The notes: a model not told the origin generated them from the letters alone. DNA of 64,000 bases from Pedobacter psychrotolerans (GCF_004340665.1 NZ_SLWO01000001.1:808450-872449); one strand, 5' to 3'. Positions 34,917 through 43,840 are shown, counted from the first letter of the stretch. Program-made: numbers and translations.

Positions 34917-36272
34917 ATGAAAAAAGAATCTCTCAGTCTTGAAACCCATCAAAAGATAATTAGTGCTGCTGAATTATTGTTAAAGCGGGAGCAAGGTAAA
35001 GAGGTTAGCCTCGTTGATGCAATGGTTTGGATGACCGAAATCGCCAGTAGCGAAAATTTAGATCGCGTTACTGATATTTACATCTACGAAGAAGGGTATA
35101 GTGACACTGAAAAAGCACTAAAACATACGATTCTTCATGCGATAACATCTATTGTTGCATTTGAATACCAAGAGCGAAATATCAATTATCTTAAAAATTT
35201 GATTCTTTCAGATCACAGCAAACTAAGTGAACGTGCTTTAGAATATTTTTTAAAAATTGGCTGTTACCACGAGAAATTTAAGGATGCTGTATTGGCTTTT
35301 GTCGAAACAAATCTTTTTGCTTTTTCAGAAAACCAACTTAACATTTCTGCTTTCTATTTACTAAAACTCTACAAAGAAGAAAAACGGGTTACGGGCCTCT
35401 TTCATCAGATACGCATACTTAATGATAAAAAATACCGAAATAAAGAAGGTGTTCCTATCGAATCGGAAAATGTTGATGAGGCTTTAAAAGAAATTAGAAT
35501 AGGTAAAGTCTTTTCTGAAATATTGAAAGGAAACCCTGCAGATAATATAACTTTTTCCAAATACGTCTATCAGGAAGAATTTTTTGAGGGATTAAGACTG
35601 TATAAAAAATATAAGCACTCTGCCACTCCAGATCAACTGGATACATTTGTTAATATTCTGACTATCCTTGCAGACGAAATGGCGAACTTTACCCATGCTT
35701 TAGCGAAAAATGCAATGGATGCAGGTTTTTACTTATCGAACTTCGATCACCAATATCAATTTAATCCCGAAATAAGAAAGCAATTACAGGAGCTCATTGA
35801 CTTGCTCAATGCAAAAAAAGGGAAAGCTAAAGATATTGCAAACCTTTGCTCAGCCAAGGCAAAAATCAGTTGTTCCGTCCCAGATTTATTAAAAAAGGAG
35901 GAAATTGGGGAAGATATGCTTCAGATGGCAAAATCATTTGAAAATGTAGCTTCTCATGTCTCAATAGCCATCAAACTTTATGAATCCATCATGAATGATT
36001 TCCAGTCAGAATCTTCAAGGTTATCGAGCGGCCTCTTTCCCGAAATTGCTTACATTGATTCAAGGCCCGAGCGAGAAATCGAAATATTTGAAATGGCAAG
36101 TGCCGCCCATCAAAAGCTAATTTCCCAAAATAACAAACAGAATACATCGCCAGTTGTAAAAAAAGAAGATTTAGTATCTACTTTCCAATCCTCAAAGGGA
36201 GAAATTAAAAATACATTAACAAAAACTTATAATGTTTTTTTTGCACGTATAAAGCGGTTGTTTAAGAATTAG
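34917..36272 (+). CDS. Unrecognised 451-aa helical protein
   Basis: A soluble, almost entirely alpha-helical 451-residue protein without signal peptide. The first 190 residues look like short HEAT-like helical pairs (KLSERALEYFLKIGCYHEKF, ENQLNISAFYLLKLYKEEKR). A middle part (about 195-330) carries long amphipathic helices, and the C-terminus is basic (FFARIKRLFKN). It starts 4 nt after the frameshifted gene ends and has the low GC of the accessory region. No catalytic motif was seen and no function can be assigned. Confidence 0.8.
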   Translation: MKKESLSLETHQKIISAAELLLKREQGKEVSLVDAMVWMTEIASSENLDRVTDIYIYEEGYSDTEKALKHTILHAITSIVAFEYQERNINYLKNLILSDHSKLSERALEYFLKIGCYHEKFKDAVLAFVETNLFAFSENQLNISAFYLLKLYKEEKRVTGLFHQIRILNDKKYRNKEGVPIESENVDEALKEIRIGKVFSEILKGNPADNITFSKYVYQEEFFEGLRLYKKYKHSATPDQLDTFVNILTILADEMANFTHALAKNAMDAGFYLSNFDHQYQFNPEIRKQLQELIDLLNAKKGKAKDIANLCSAKAKISCSVPDLLKKEEIGEDMLQMAKSFENVASHVSIAIKLYESIMNDFQSESSRLSSGLFPEIAYIDSRPEREIEIFEMASAAHQKLISQNNKQNTSPVVKKEDLVSTFQSSKGEIKNTLTKTYNVFFARIKRLFKN

Positions 36273-36294
36273 ATGAGTCCCAATGGCGCAAGTC

Positions 36295-36422
36295 TTTGTG
36301 ATTTGGGTAATAAACGGGAGGTTGACGTATGTATTCTATTAATTGGTCGGAATTAATCTATTGGTTTAAATAGGGCACAAGTCAGGCCACTACTCAAGCC
36401 TAGGTTCACTAAGACTTGTGCC
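36295..36422. repeat. REP-like inverted repeats, copies 1 and 2
   Basis: Copy 2 (36374-36422) is a pair of perfect 10-bp arms, GGCACAAGTC and GACTTGTGCC, 29 bp apart. Copy 1 (36295-36341) starts GGCGCAAGTCTTTGTGATTT and is a diverged copy in the opposite sense, with only one arm intact. A third copy lies at 38836-38881. The remainder of this 530-bp gap (36273-36802) is AT-rich and holds the AATG repeat. Confidence 0.7.
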
Positions 36423-36580
36423 AGTTGTAGTTTCTCGTTAAAAAAAATATTGTCATAATAAAATTACAATTAAAATTGCAATTTTATTTGCTCGGTAAAT
36501 AATTATATAAAATTATTATATCGGTATAAAATCTTGATTTAAACCCAAATTTCGAATTGATTTTTGCGAATACTCTTTTC

Positions 36581-36644
36581 AATGAATGAATGAATGAATG
36601 AAGCATGAATGAAAGTTGCAGTTGCAATAGCGGTTGCTATTGCA
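36581..36644. repeat. AATG microsatellite plus 9-bp hairpin
   Basis: Five perfect AATG units at 36581-36600 are followed by a broken sixth and, at 36623-36644, a perfect hairpin TGCAATAGC-GGTT-GCTATTGCA. Both lie about 160-220 bp upstream of hicB. A tetranucleotide tract can vary in length by slippage; an effect on hicBA expression is speculative. Confidence 0.7.
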
Positions 36645-36802
36645 TAAGAAAAACCAAATATCTATTTTCGACGTTAATTAAGCACAGCATTGAAATGTGA
36701 ATATGTTTTTTAGGACATATTTTTTACAAAAAGTTTGTACAAAACATTAACTCACCATTTTAATTGCATCTAAATTAACAATATCGCTTCTCGATTTTTT
36801 TT

Positions 36803-37177
36803 ATGTCAAAAGACACTATTAAAATAAAATATAGTAAACACGAACATCTTCTCAAAGGAAGTTTCCAATCCGTTGATTTTGAACAGGACGGATTTAAGAT
36901 TATATACATTCCATCTTTAGGTATTAGTTCATATGGTAACACATATGATGAAGCAAACGAAATGATGAAAGATATAGTTCTCAAAGACTTTTGTCACTCC
37001 CTATTAGAACAACCTTTAAGTAAAGCTATTAACGATCTTAAAGAGTTGGGATGGGATACAAGCCCATTTTTTAGAACGGAATTGAGTAACTCGGCTCACA
37101 TTGACAAAGAAGGAATATTAAGAGAATTCGAACTCTCGGAAGACACAGTTTTAAATGAAGGCCTTGTTACCGTATAA
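36803..37177 (+). CDS. hicB: HicB-family antitoxin
   Basis: A 124-residue protein with the partial RNase H-like HicB fold: strand GFKIIYIPSLGISSYGNTYDEA (about residues 31-52) followed by helices and a degenerate C-terminal region. It precedes hicA with no spacing (stop at 37175-37177, ATG at 37178), the reverse of the classical hicA-hicB order but common in Bacteroidota. It should neutralise HicA by binding it; operator binding is usual for the family. The C-terminus shows no clear HTH or ribbon-helix-helix. Confidence 0.85.
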   Translation: MSKDTIKIKYSKHEHLLKGSFQSVDFEQDGFKIIYIPSLGISSYGNTYDEANEMMKDIVLKDFCHSLLEQPLSKAINDLKELGWDTSPFFRTELSNSAHIDKEGILREFELSEDTVLNEGLVTV

Positions 37178-37414
37178 ATGGGTAATAATCGTCCCGTACA
37201 AGTAAAATGTTGGGAACGTTTTCTTGAATCCAAAGGCTGTAAGTACAAATCGACTGAAGCCTCTCATGATAAATGGCGATGTCCAGGCTGTACAAGATCA
37301 ATAATTCACCGCTCTAAAGACAAAGATATACCTGCTTTTCATATCAATACAAACTTGAAGAGTATGAACATTTCCAAGGATGATTTCTGGAAGTGGATAA
37401 TTGAAAATTGTTAA
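37178..37414 (+). CDS. hicA: HicA-family mRNA interferase toxin
   Basis: A 78-residue double-stranded-RNA-binding-fold toxin of the Bacteroidota type: KCWERFLESKGC, the catalytic His30 in EASHDKW, the CPGC motif (35-38), then PAFHINTNLKSMNISKDDFW. HicA cleaves mRNA in the absence of HicB. The gene is intact, with the His in place, so the toxin is likely functional. Confidence 0.9.
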   Translation: MGNNRPVQVKCWERFLESKGCKYKSTEASHDKWRCPGCTRSIIHRSKDKDIPAFHINTNLKSMNISKDDFWKWIIENC

Positions 37415-37549
37415 GCCACTTAATCCAAGTAGCTTTTATTATTTATATCCTTATCATATTGCATTATGATAATCAGCAACCAACTTCTGAAGATAGAGGC
37501 TTATGCAAATTTGACCTATCACACTGGCAGCCCCCTTTTAGTCTATCAA

Positions 37550-37574
37550 AAGCCCTCGCAATTCGCAAGGGCTT
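37550..37574 (+). terminator. Hairpin downstream of hicBA
   Basis: AAGCCCTCGC (37550-37559) and GCAAGGGCTT (37565-37574) pair with one C-A mismatch and a 5-nt loop, followed by AAATTTAATTT. It is a plausible terminator for hicBA, which argues against an 82-codon frame that runs through it. Confidence 0.5.
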
Positions 37575-37752
37575 AAATTTAATTTATCTACTTATCCTTA
37601 CCTTCCTTTTCGTAATCACTTCTTTAATTTTATCTGTAGTATTTAAATTACTATAATATATCTAAAGGTTATATATTTATTTGCTGTTTAACTATCCAGA
37701 TTAAAAAAAATAGAAATAATAGAAAACTTTATTTATAGTCAGTACTGATATT

Positions 37753-37847
37753 TTGTGGCATACTTTATTGTGGCATAAAAAAATGACACATAAAAAAGTG
37801 CCACAATTTTGTGTGCATATTTTAACAAGCATAAAAAAGTGCCACAA
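37753..37847. promoter_or_regulatory. Four-site operator array upstream of the XRE gene
   Basis: TTGTGGCA occurs at 37753-37760 and 37768-37775, and its complement TGCCACAA at 37799-37806 and 37840-37847. The last two sites lie in a 19-bp direct repeat (CATAAAAAAGTGCCACAAT). A degenerate site TGACACAT lies at 37784. All are within 150 bp of the ATG at 37895. The pattern suggests cooperative binding, presumably by the product of that gene. Confidence 0.6.
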
Positions 37848-37894
37848 TAAAAATGATCTCAACGCTGCCTGAAAAATAACAATCGATTAAAAAA

Positions 37895-38473
37895 ATGAAA
37901 CACATAAGAGAAAAATTAGGGCTTTCGCAAATTGATATGGGCGGTTTATTGGGCATGCCCCGAAGTTCTGCCAGTATGTATGAAATTGGTTTGCGTAATT
38001 TGAGCAGTCGCCAGCTGGCTTTGCTTTCTAAAATAGAGCTGTTAATGCAAGGTGAGCTCGAAATAAAGCCATTCGAAAAAATTAATATCAAGGCACAACA
38101 AAATACGGCTTCCACGATAAAAAAAATGGAACAGCAGATAGATAAAGCTGCATTTGATTGTTTAAAACTACAGCGAAAACTAACTACATTAATTAATGAT
38201 TACGCGAAAACAGAATTGTTGTGGGCCATTATTTCGCGCTTAAAAGAAGAAACACCAGAAAATACACCGCTAATGGTTTATTTAGACCTGCTTGAGATAC
38301 GCTGTTTAGAGAAAATAGATAACTGCGGCCCTCACCAACAGGCAGAAATTACTTTTCGCATTAAAATGCTGCAGTATGAACAGCAGCTTGCGCAAACGAT
38401 GATTGAAGAGGCGAAAGCAAAACGGTATAGTTTTATAGAGAAGTTAGGGGTTTGGAGGCGGAAGATGATGTAG
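37895..38473 (+). CDS. XRE-type HTH regulator with helical tail
   Basis: A 192-residue protein. The HTH is at residues about 3-35 (REKLGLSQIDMGGLLGMPRSSASMYEIG), followed by a long helical region with coiled-coil segments (about 65-110 and 145-185) rich in Lys, Gln and Glu. It lies directly downstream of the TTGTGGCA array and is probably its own regulator. The low GC and the flanking repeats suggest acquired DNA. Target genes other than itself are not evident. Confidence 0.8.
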   Translation: MKHIREKLGLSQIDMGGLLGMPRSSASMYEIGLRNLSSRQLALLSKIELLMQGELEIKPFEKINIKAQQNTASTIKKMEQQIDKAAFDCLKLQRKLTTLINDYAKTELLWAIISRLKEETPENTPLMVYLDLLEIRCLEKIDNCGPHQQAEITFRIKMLQYEQQLAQTMIEEAKAKRYSFIEKLGVWRRKMM

Positions 38474-38835
38474 TAAATGGGCAACTGTTTGCGGTAAGTG
38501 TTTTTTAATCTTTTTAGCTTATTGACTATATTTCTTGATGAACTTTCCTATATCACTGGGCATGTAGTCATTCAGTTTTGGTAAAATTTGCCTACCCCCT
38601 TTAGCTACCATAGGTCATAGCGATTACTTTAACGGCCCGGGCAAATTTCAAGGTATTTCCTTTTGTATCTGTTCAAATCTGTATTTAAAGCGATTTAAAT
38701 GCTCAATTATTCCTGCTGATTGTACTTAACCGGGGACCAAGTTTATTAATCTTGGCTCTGGTTTTTTTAATTCCTATTGATTTGCGCATTAGTAGAAATG
38801 ATTATTAAAAATCATTAATTTATTAATTTTTGAAA

Positions 38836-38881
38836 GCACAAGTCAGCCACAACAGCTCCCCCAATCGCTAAGACTTGCGCC
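38836..38881. repeat. REP-like inverted repeat, copy 3
   Basis: GCACAAGTC (38836-38844) and GACTTGCGC (38872-38880) flank a 27-bp spacer with CAATCGCTAA. Its reverse complement aligns with the copy at 36295. With that and 36374-36422 it brackets hicBA and the XRE gene. The rest of the 726-bp gap (38474-39199) is AT-rich; a possible 31-residue fragment on minus (38519-38614) is too short to name. Confidence 0.7.
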
Positions 38882-39199
38882 AGGAAAGGAAACTTAACAA
38901 ACAATATATCAATATTTTGCCGCTTGTTGCTAATATATGATCAGAATGGTCATCTTCTGTTATGTAAATTTAAACATTCATTACTGTAATGATAAGGTAT
39001 CAATTGGCCGCATGCTTCACCACTTTTATACTGAGCATGGAAATGTATTGTAATGTCTGATATTTTAAGTATTAACCCATCATAAAAATATTTTTCGCGA
39101 ACAGCCTGTTGATCTCCTGAGGGAATCAACAACCTAAAGATTAGCACGCTTTGTTATAAAATTTAATCAATCTATAAACCTAATCAGACAAAAACCGAA

Positions 39200-40585
39200 A
39201 TGAAAAAACAAATTTTATTATTCCTGATAATTGTATGGTTATCAGGCTGTAAAGATGAATTCAACTCCATTCAGCCCAATCAGCTAACTAACCCACAAAA
39301 GCAGGCCAAGACAGCAGCGGTTGCAGCTGCTGCTCCCGAAGTCTATATTCCGCAGGAACTAAGCTCAAATGATTTTAATAATTCGGCTAGCACATGGAGT
39401 TGGTCTAGATCCCGCTCTTCCGATCACTTTATTGTTTTCTGGGCCAAAGGCTATGGCAGTAACGACCCAAATTCAACTGCCGTGCCAGCTACATACCGGG
39501 TAGATATTACTGACCTGCTGAGCAAAGCAGAAGGCTTTTTTCAATTAAATGTAACTCAATTAGGTTTTGCTAATTTAGCTACATCTAAGCTGAGTAAATA
39601 TAAGATGATGATCTTTATAAATTATCAAACGGAATGGCTGGCTACCGGTTCAGGCTATGATAACGTAATTGGTGCCCTGTGGGTTAGTCCAAGTACAATG
39701 CAGCCGGTTGGTCATGTCATCGGTCATGAGATTGGACATAGTTTCCAATACCAGGTTTTTGCTGACCAGGGTGTTGGCGGGTTCCGCTATGGGTTTGGTG
39801 GCAATGGAGGTAACGGCTTTTGGGAGCAAACGGCTAATTTTCAGGGATTCCAGAGTTATCCATCGACGGTTTTTACCGCATATGATTTCACCGTTTACAA
39901 GGATAATTACCACCGCCATGTTCACCATGAATGGTATCGTTATGCAAGCTATTTTATACTCTACTATTGGGAATTTAAAAGAGGGCGAGATTTTATTGGA
40001 AAATTATGGCGCGAGTCTCGCCAACCGGAAGATCCTATCCAGGCATATATGAGGCTCAATGGTATTAATATGGCTACTTTTAATGGAGAAATATATGATC
40101 AGGCTGTAAGATTTGTCACCTGGGATATTCCTTCACTCCGATCTTATGGTACCAATTACCAGGGTGCTCAAACATGGAACTATACAAGGCTAACTGACGG
40201 AAGCTACCAGGTAGCATATAATCGTGCCCCGGGTACTACCGGTTACAATGTTATCCCTTTAACCGTTCCTGTCGCAGGTACGGTTGTGTCTACCGTTTTT
40301 ACTGGTATGGTTAATGCGCCTGGGTATAATCAGGTAGCAAATCCAGCAAGAGCAGGTTGGCACCATGGATATGTTGCGATTTTAAATACAGGAGAACGCA
40401 GGTATAGCGGCATGTGGACCAACAACGCAACTAGTAGCTTTACTGTGCCGGCTGGTACTGTAAAATTATGGTATGTAGTGACTGGAGCTCCGACTACCTA
40501 TGCACCACATCCATGGGATGAAAACGAAGCTAATGATGACCAATGGCCTTTCAAAGTAAAATTCACTAACAGTTCCGTGTTGTAA
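39200..40585 (+). CDS. DUF6055 metalloprotease-like lipoprotein
   Basis: A 461-residue surface or periplasmic lipoprotein (lipobox LSGC, Cys17). A low-complexity linker is followed by a domain with a zincin motif HEIGH at 176-180 and a downstream Glu-rich EQTANFQGFQ that could supply the third ligand. The C-terminal part is beta-rich with a YNVIPLTVPVAGTVVSTVF block (about 345-363). DUF6055 proteins are believed to be secreted metallopeptidases, though this one's substrate is unknown. It has its own terminator and no operon partner. Confidence 0.78.
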   Translation: MKKQILLFLIIVWLSGCKDEFNSIQPNQLTNPQKQAKTAAVAAAAPEVYIPQELSSNDFNNSASTWSWSRSRSSDHFIVFWAKGYGSNDPNSTAVPATYRVDITDLLSKAEGFFQLNVTQLGFANLATSKLSKYKMMIFINYQTEWLATGSGYDNVIGALWVSPSTMQPVGHVIGHEIGHSFQYQVFADQGVGGFRYGFGGNGGNGFWEQTANFQGFQSYPSTVFTAYDFTVYKDNYHRHVHHEWYRYASYFILYYWEFKRGRDFIGKLWRESRQPEDPIQAYMRLNGINMATFNGEIYDQAVRFVTWDIPSLRSYGTNYQGAQTWNYTRLTDGSYQVAYNRAPGTTGYNVIPLTVPVAGTVVSTVFTGMVNAPGYNQVANPARAGWHHGYVAILNTGERRYSGMWTNNATSSFTVPAGTVKLWYVVTGAPTTYAPHPWDENEANDDQWPFKVKFTNSSVL

Positions 40586-40610
40586 GACATCGCTAAATTA
40601 AATTAAGATT

Positions 40611-40638
40611 GAGCCGTCTCTAACTTGTTGAGGCGGCT
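40611..40638 (+). terminator. Terminator after the DUF6055 gene
   Basis: GAGCCGTCTC and GAGGCGGCT form a stem of about 9 bp with a T run following. Confidence 0.85.
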
Positions 40639-40791
40639 TTTTTTACGTTGGTCTGGTAACTTCTTTAAGAACGTTCAACTGAATATATATACTAGCCTGA
40701 GTTCGATTATTAATTGAAGATAAAATCGTAATCATGGCCGCAAATGTTTGTATTTAAGTTTATAACAATCAGGTAGGTATTTCGGCAAAAC

Positions 40792-40880
40792 GGCCGCCCG
40801 TTTAGCATTTAAGCTGTCACCCCGTTTTGCTTAAAATTGGCCACCTGTTTCGAGGCAAACTGGCCGTTCTGATCTTTCGA
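40792..40880. mobile_element. IS21-like terminal repeat remnant
   Basis: Four direct repeats at 23-24 bp spacing: GGCCGCCCGTTTAGC (40792), GTCACCCCGTTTTGC (40816), GGCCACCTGTTTCGA (40839) and GGCCGTTCTGATCTTTCGA (40862). Bacteroidota IS21-family elements carry arrays of this GGCCACCTGTTTCG kind at their ends, where the transposase binds. No istA or istB is nearby, so only an end is left. The gap 40586-41685 otherwise holds the AraC remnant and AT-rich DNA. Confidence 0.5.
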
Positions 40881-41206
40881 TCAGCTTTTATACTAAACAG
40901 GGTTATTCTCGAAGCAAAGAAATTGCTCAACTACATCAGATGGTCTGTTGCAGAGGCCAGCTCTCATTGTGCTTGCTAAATTAGCATTTATCTATATCAT
41001 ACCATACCATAGTACCTGGCTTTATCGTAAAATTGGTATTCGTTAGAATTTTTTAAAATTTTCAGCATAACTGATGTTGATGATTTGTATGATTTTAGAT
41101 TTTATTTTGTAGATTTACTTCTATTGTAAAAATGGTACTTTAATTATTTAACCAAATTTTAAACCCATGTTGATAAAACTGTTTCAAAAGGGATAGTCTT
41201 GTTTTT

Positions 41207-41472
41207 TCAAAAAGAAGTTTGCCATATTTTTTCCTCGAAAAAGCAGGACGGGGGATCTTCGCCTGTAAAGCATTTGAAATTGCGAATAAAATGCGATTGA
41301 TCATAATATCCAGCCAGGTACACAATATCTGCCCAAGTATTTTTTTAATTTGATCAATTGAAAATATAATTCCATTTGAATTAAAGATCAGTTCAAAAGT
41401 TTTTTTTATTGGATTACCTACCTTAAAATCAAAAGCGTTAGCTTTAATCGATAAGCTCAAAGGATTGGTCAA
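41207..41472 (-). pseudogene. AraC-family regulator remnant
   Basis: On the minus strand one frame reads WADIVYLAGYYDQSHFIRNF, KCFTGEDPPSCFFEEK and then stops at 41207. This is the second helix-turn-helix of an AraC/XylS regulator (GYYDQSHFIRNFK.FTG). The frame is broken upstream at an A7 run (about 41341-41347), after which the sequence continues in the other frame. No N-terminal domain remains. Confidence 0.7.
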
Positions 41473-41685
41473 TTGTGATCAATCCTTTTTTTGTTATAAT
41501 GTATCCTATTCCGTTATAAATTATATCCAGAATACCAAGGTATTTAAATAAGGATTGCCATTTTTTAGACTAATCATCATTTTGATGCAGGTATTTTTTT
41601 TAAAATAATACCATCGAAATACCTAAATTGGCTTGAGATTTTTTAAAAAATCACTTAACGCCAATCCATTACTAAAATAACGCTC

Positions 41686-43266
41686 ATGAACTTATCTAAC
41701 ATCCAATCACCTGGGGTATACATCAACGAACTTAATGCTTTCCCAAATTCAGTAGTGCCAGTGGCCACAGCAGTACCTGCATTTATCGGTTATACGCCAC
41801 AGGCCATGTATGAGGGAAGATCTTATGCCAATGTAGCACAAAAGATCAGCTCATTTTCTGATTTTCAGGCTTTCTACTGTTATCCTGATCCACCAGCACC
41901 AGCTAGTCCGGCGAAACAGTATAGTCCGGAATATTACCTCATAAAGCAAAAATCGAAACCTATTGATCCGGATTATTTGATTATTGATGGCAATTACTAT
42001 TCCATTCTTCCGGATCCCAATACCATCTATTACCTCTATAACAGCATTAAAATGTTTTATGAGAATGGTGGTGGCGATGCTTATATCGTTTCTGTGGGTA
42101 CTTATGGAGCACCATCCAAAAGCCCTCTGGCGGTAGGTGCGCCTTTGATCAATCCTAATGTAAAACTAAGCGATTTAACCGCTGGGCTACAGTTATTGAT
42201 GAATGAGCAGGAACCCACCCTGTACATCTGCCCGGAGGCAACTTTATTATCGGTAGCGGATAATGGCGCCTTAATGCAGGCCATGCTGCTGCAATGCACT
42301 GAAACGCAAACGGCTATGGCTTTGTTTGATGTGATTGGCGGTAGAAATCCTGACCCAATACTGTATACACAGGACATTCAGACTTTTAGAAACAATACCG
42401 GAGTAGTGGGGCTGGATTATGGGGCAGCTTATTATCCTTTTGTGGGTACAACCACCATGCAAACTTCAGATATAGATTATACCAACCTGTTTGGTGGGGA
42501 TATGAAACAACTGGCACCACTTTTAAATCCTGCAGATCATCCCAATGCTGCGGCAGCGCAGATTTTAACCAATATCGCCAGCCCTTCCGGTACACCTTTA
42601 ACGGTTACACAATATCATAGCGCCCTGCAAAATGCAAGTAAAACTTACAGCACCATTATCAATCAGGTTTTGGCTATTGCAAATATATTACCGCCAAGTG
42701 GTGCAATGGCTGGTGTAATTACCACTACCGATAACCAGGTTGGCCCATGGCAGGCACCTGCTAATGTGAGTATTGTTGGTGCGTCTTCCCTGCCAATCAG
42801 TTTATCTGAAAGTCAGCAAGCCAATTTAAATATGGATCCCGTTTCCGGTAAATCCATTAATGCCATTCGCTTTTTTAATGGCATTGGCATATTGGTTTGG
42901 GGTGCGCGTACACTGGAAGGCAATAGTCAGGACTGGAAATACATTCAGGTGCGGCGGACCATGACGTTCCTGGAGCAATCTTGTAAACTGGCCTGCCATC
43001 CATACGTATTTCAGCCTAATGATAAAAATACCTGGGAAGCGGTGAAATCAATGATTGGCAGTTTTCTTACCTCAGTTTGGAAAAATGGTGGATTAATGGG
43101 CGCAACACCTGCCGATGCATTTTCTGTAGCCTGTGGCATGGGCACTACCATGACCGCAGATGATGTGCTGAATGGCATCATGACCGTGGTGGTAAGAGTA
43201 GCCCTGATTCGTCCGGCAGAGTTTATTGTATTGACCTTCCAGCAGAAAATGCCGGTTTCTGCATAG
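41686..43266 (+). CDS. Contractile injection system sheath protein
   Basis: A 526-residue phage-tail-sheath protein of the eCIS type. The N-terminus SPGVYINELNAFPNSVVPVA and TAVPAFIGYTPQA, and the C-terminal block WKYIQVRRTMTFLEQS, then PADAFSVACGMGTTMT, are the standard sheath regions. The sheath forms a contractile tube around the inner tube and contracts on firing. It is the first gene of a remnant operon. The reading frame is intact, but with most partners missing the particle cannot be complete from this locus. Confidence 0.93.
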   Translation: MNLSNIQSPGVYINELNAFPNSVVPVATAVPAFIGYTPQAMYEGRSYANVAQKISSFSDFQAFYCYPDPPAPASPAKQYSPEYYLIKQKSKPIDPDYLIIDGNYYSILPDPNTIYYLYNSIKMFYENGGGDAYIVSVGTYGAPSKSPLAVGAPLINPNVKLSDLTAGLQLLMNEQEPTLYICPEATLLSVADNGALMQAMLLQCTETQTAMALFDVIGGRNPDPILYTQDIQTFRNNTGVVGLDYGAAYYPFVGTTTMQTSDIDYTNLFGGDMKQLAPLLNPADHPNAAAAQILTNIASPSGTPLTVTQYHSALQNASKTYSTIINQVLAIANILPPSGAMAGVITTTDNQVGPWQAPANVSIVGASSLPISLSESQQANLNMDPVSGKSINAIRFFNGIGILVWGARTLEGNSQDWKYIQVRRTMTFLEQSCKLACHPYVFQPNDKNTWEAVKSMIGSFLTSVWKNGGLMGATPADAFSVACGMGTTMTADDVLNGIMTVVVRVALIRPAEFIVLTFQQKMPVSA

Positions 43267-43311
43267 CAATTAGTCGATTAAATTATTTTCAATTAAATAA
43301 TACATCCAATT

Positions 43312-43776
43312 ATGGCAGATGACGGCAATAAAGAAGGCTCAACATGGCCCATGCCTAAGTTTAGGTTTGAAGTTGACTTTGGTACAGAATTAAAAGGTGT
43401 GGCCTTCCAGGAAGTTTTCGGAATGGATGTAGAAACACAAATTATAGAATACCGCGCAAGTAATAGTCCGCTTTTTTCTACGGAAAAAATGCCTGGTATT
43501 TCTAAATACGGCAACATTACCATGAAAAGGGGGATTTTTGTCAATGACAATACTTTTTGGAACTGGCATGCAGAAATTAAGATGAATACCATTAAAAGGA
43601 GAACCATCTTAATTAAGTTGCTGGATGAAGGTGGCAAAGTAACCATGCAGTGGTCGTTAAGTAATGCCTGGCCAACCAAAATTACCAGTAACGATTTAAA
43701 ATCGGACGGCAATGAGGTGGCGATTGACACCATTGAAATTGCGCATGAACAGTTAACCATTACCAATGTCAAATAA
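43312..43776 (+). CDS. Contractile injection system tube protein
   Basis: A 154-residue gp19/Hcp-like inner tube protein. WPMPKFRFEVDFGTELKGVA, then FQEVFGMDVETQIIEYR, matches the fold of the eCIS/phage tail tube. Its ring stack forms the needle inside the sheath. It lies 45 nt after the sheath gene and overlaps by 11 bases the start of a stump of the next tube-like gene. Confidence 0.93.
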   Translation: MADDGNKEGSTWPMPKFRFEVDFGTELKGVAFQEVFGMDVETQIIEYRASNSPLFSTEKMPGISKYGNITMKRGIFVNDNTFWNWHAEIKMNTIKRRTILIKLLDEGGKVTMQWSLSNAWPTKITSNDLKSDGNEVAIDTIEIAHEQLTITNVK

Positions 43777-43840
43777 AGAATACGCGGCAGGCTTTTATTT
43801 TGAACTTTCTTTCAAAGGAGAAAATGCCGCCTTTCAGTAA
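43766..43840 (+). pseudogene. Truncated second tube-like gene (24 codons)
   Basis: An ATG inside the end of the tube gene starts a frame SNKEYAAGFYFELSFKGENA then AFQ, followed by TAA at 43838. The FxFELSF...AFQ pattern equals the first 25 residues of the second CIS tube protein, aligning with FRFEVDF...AFQEV of the gene before it. The rest is absent, which indicates a deletion just after this point. Confidence 0.65.

Noticed and set aside
37408-37656. An 82-codon frame with two hydrophobic segments
   Set aside because: It starts at TTG overlapping the hicA stop and runs through the hairpin at 37550-37574. No promoter or coding character beyond AT-rich hydrophobicity.
38519-38614. A 31-residue minus-strand fragment (PMVAKGGRQILPKLNDYMPS...)
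   Set aside because: It reads like a protein C-terminus, but too short to name, with stops upstream in its frame.
38950-39147. A 65-codon minus-strand frame
   Set aside because: No family resemblance, no promoter, in AT-rich repeat-bordered DNA.
34540-39200. tRNA-Leu attachment-site duplicate
   Set aside because: No repeat of the tRNA 3' end (GTTCGAATC) was seen downstream in the accessory block.
41140-41472. The 110-codon minus-strand frame as a gene
   Set aside because: Its 3' half is antisense-of-frame to the AraC signature in the neighbouring frame; it is the shifted reading of a pseudogene.
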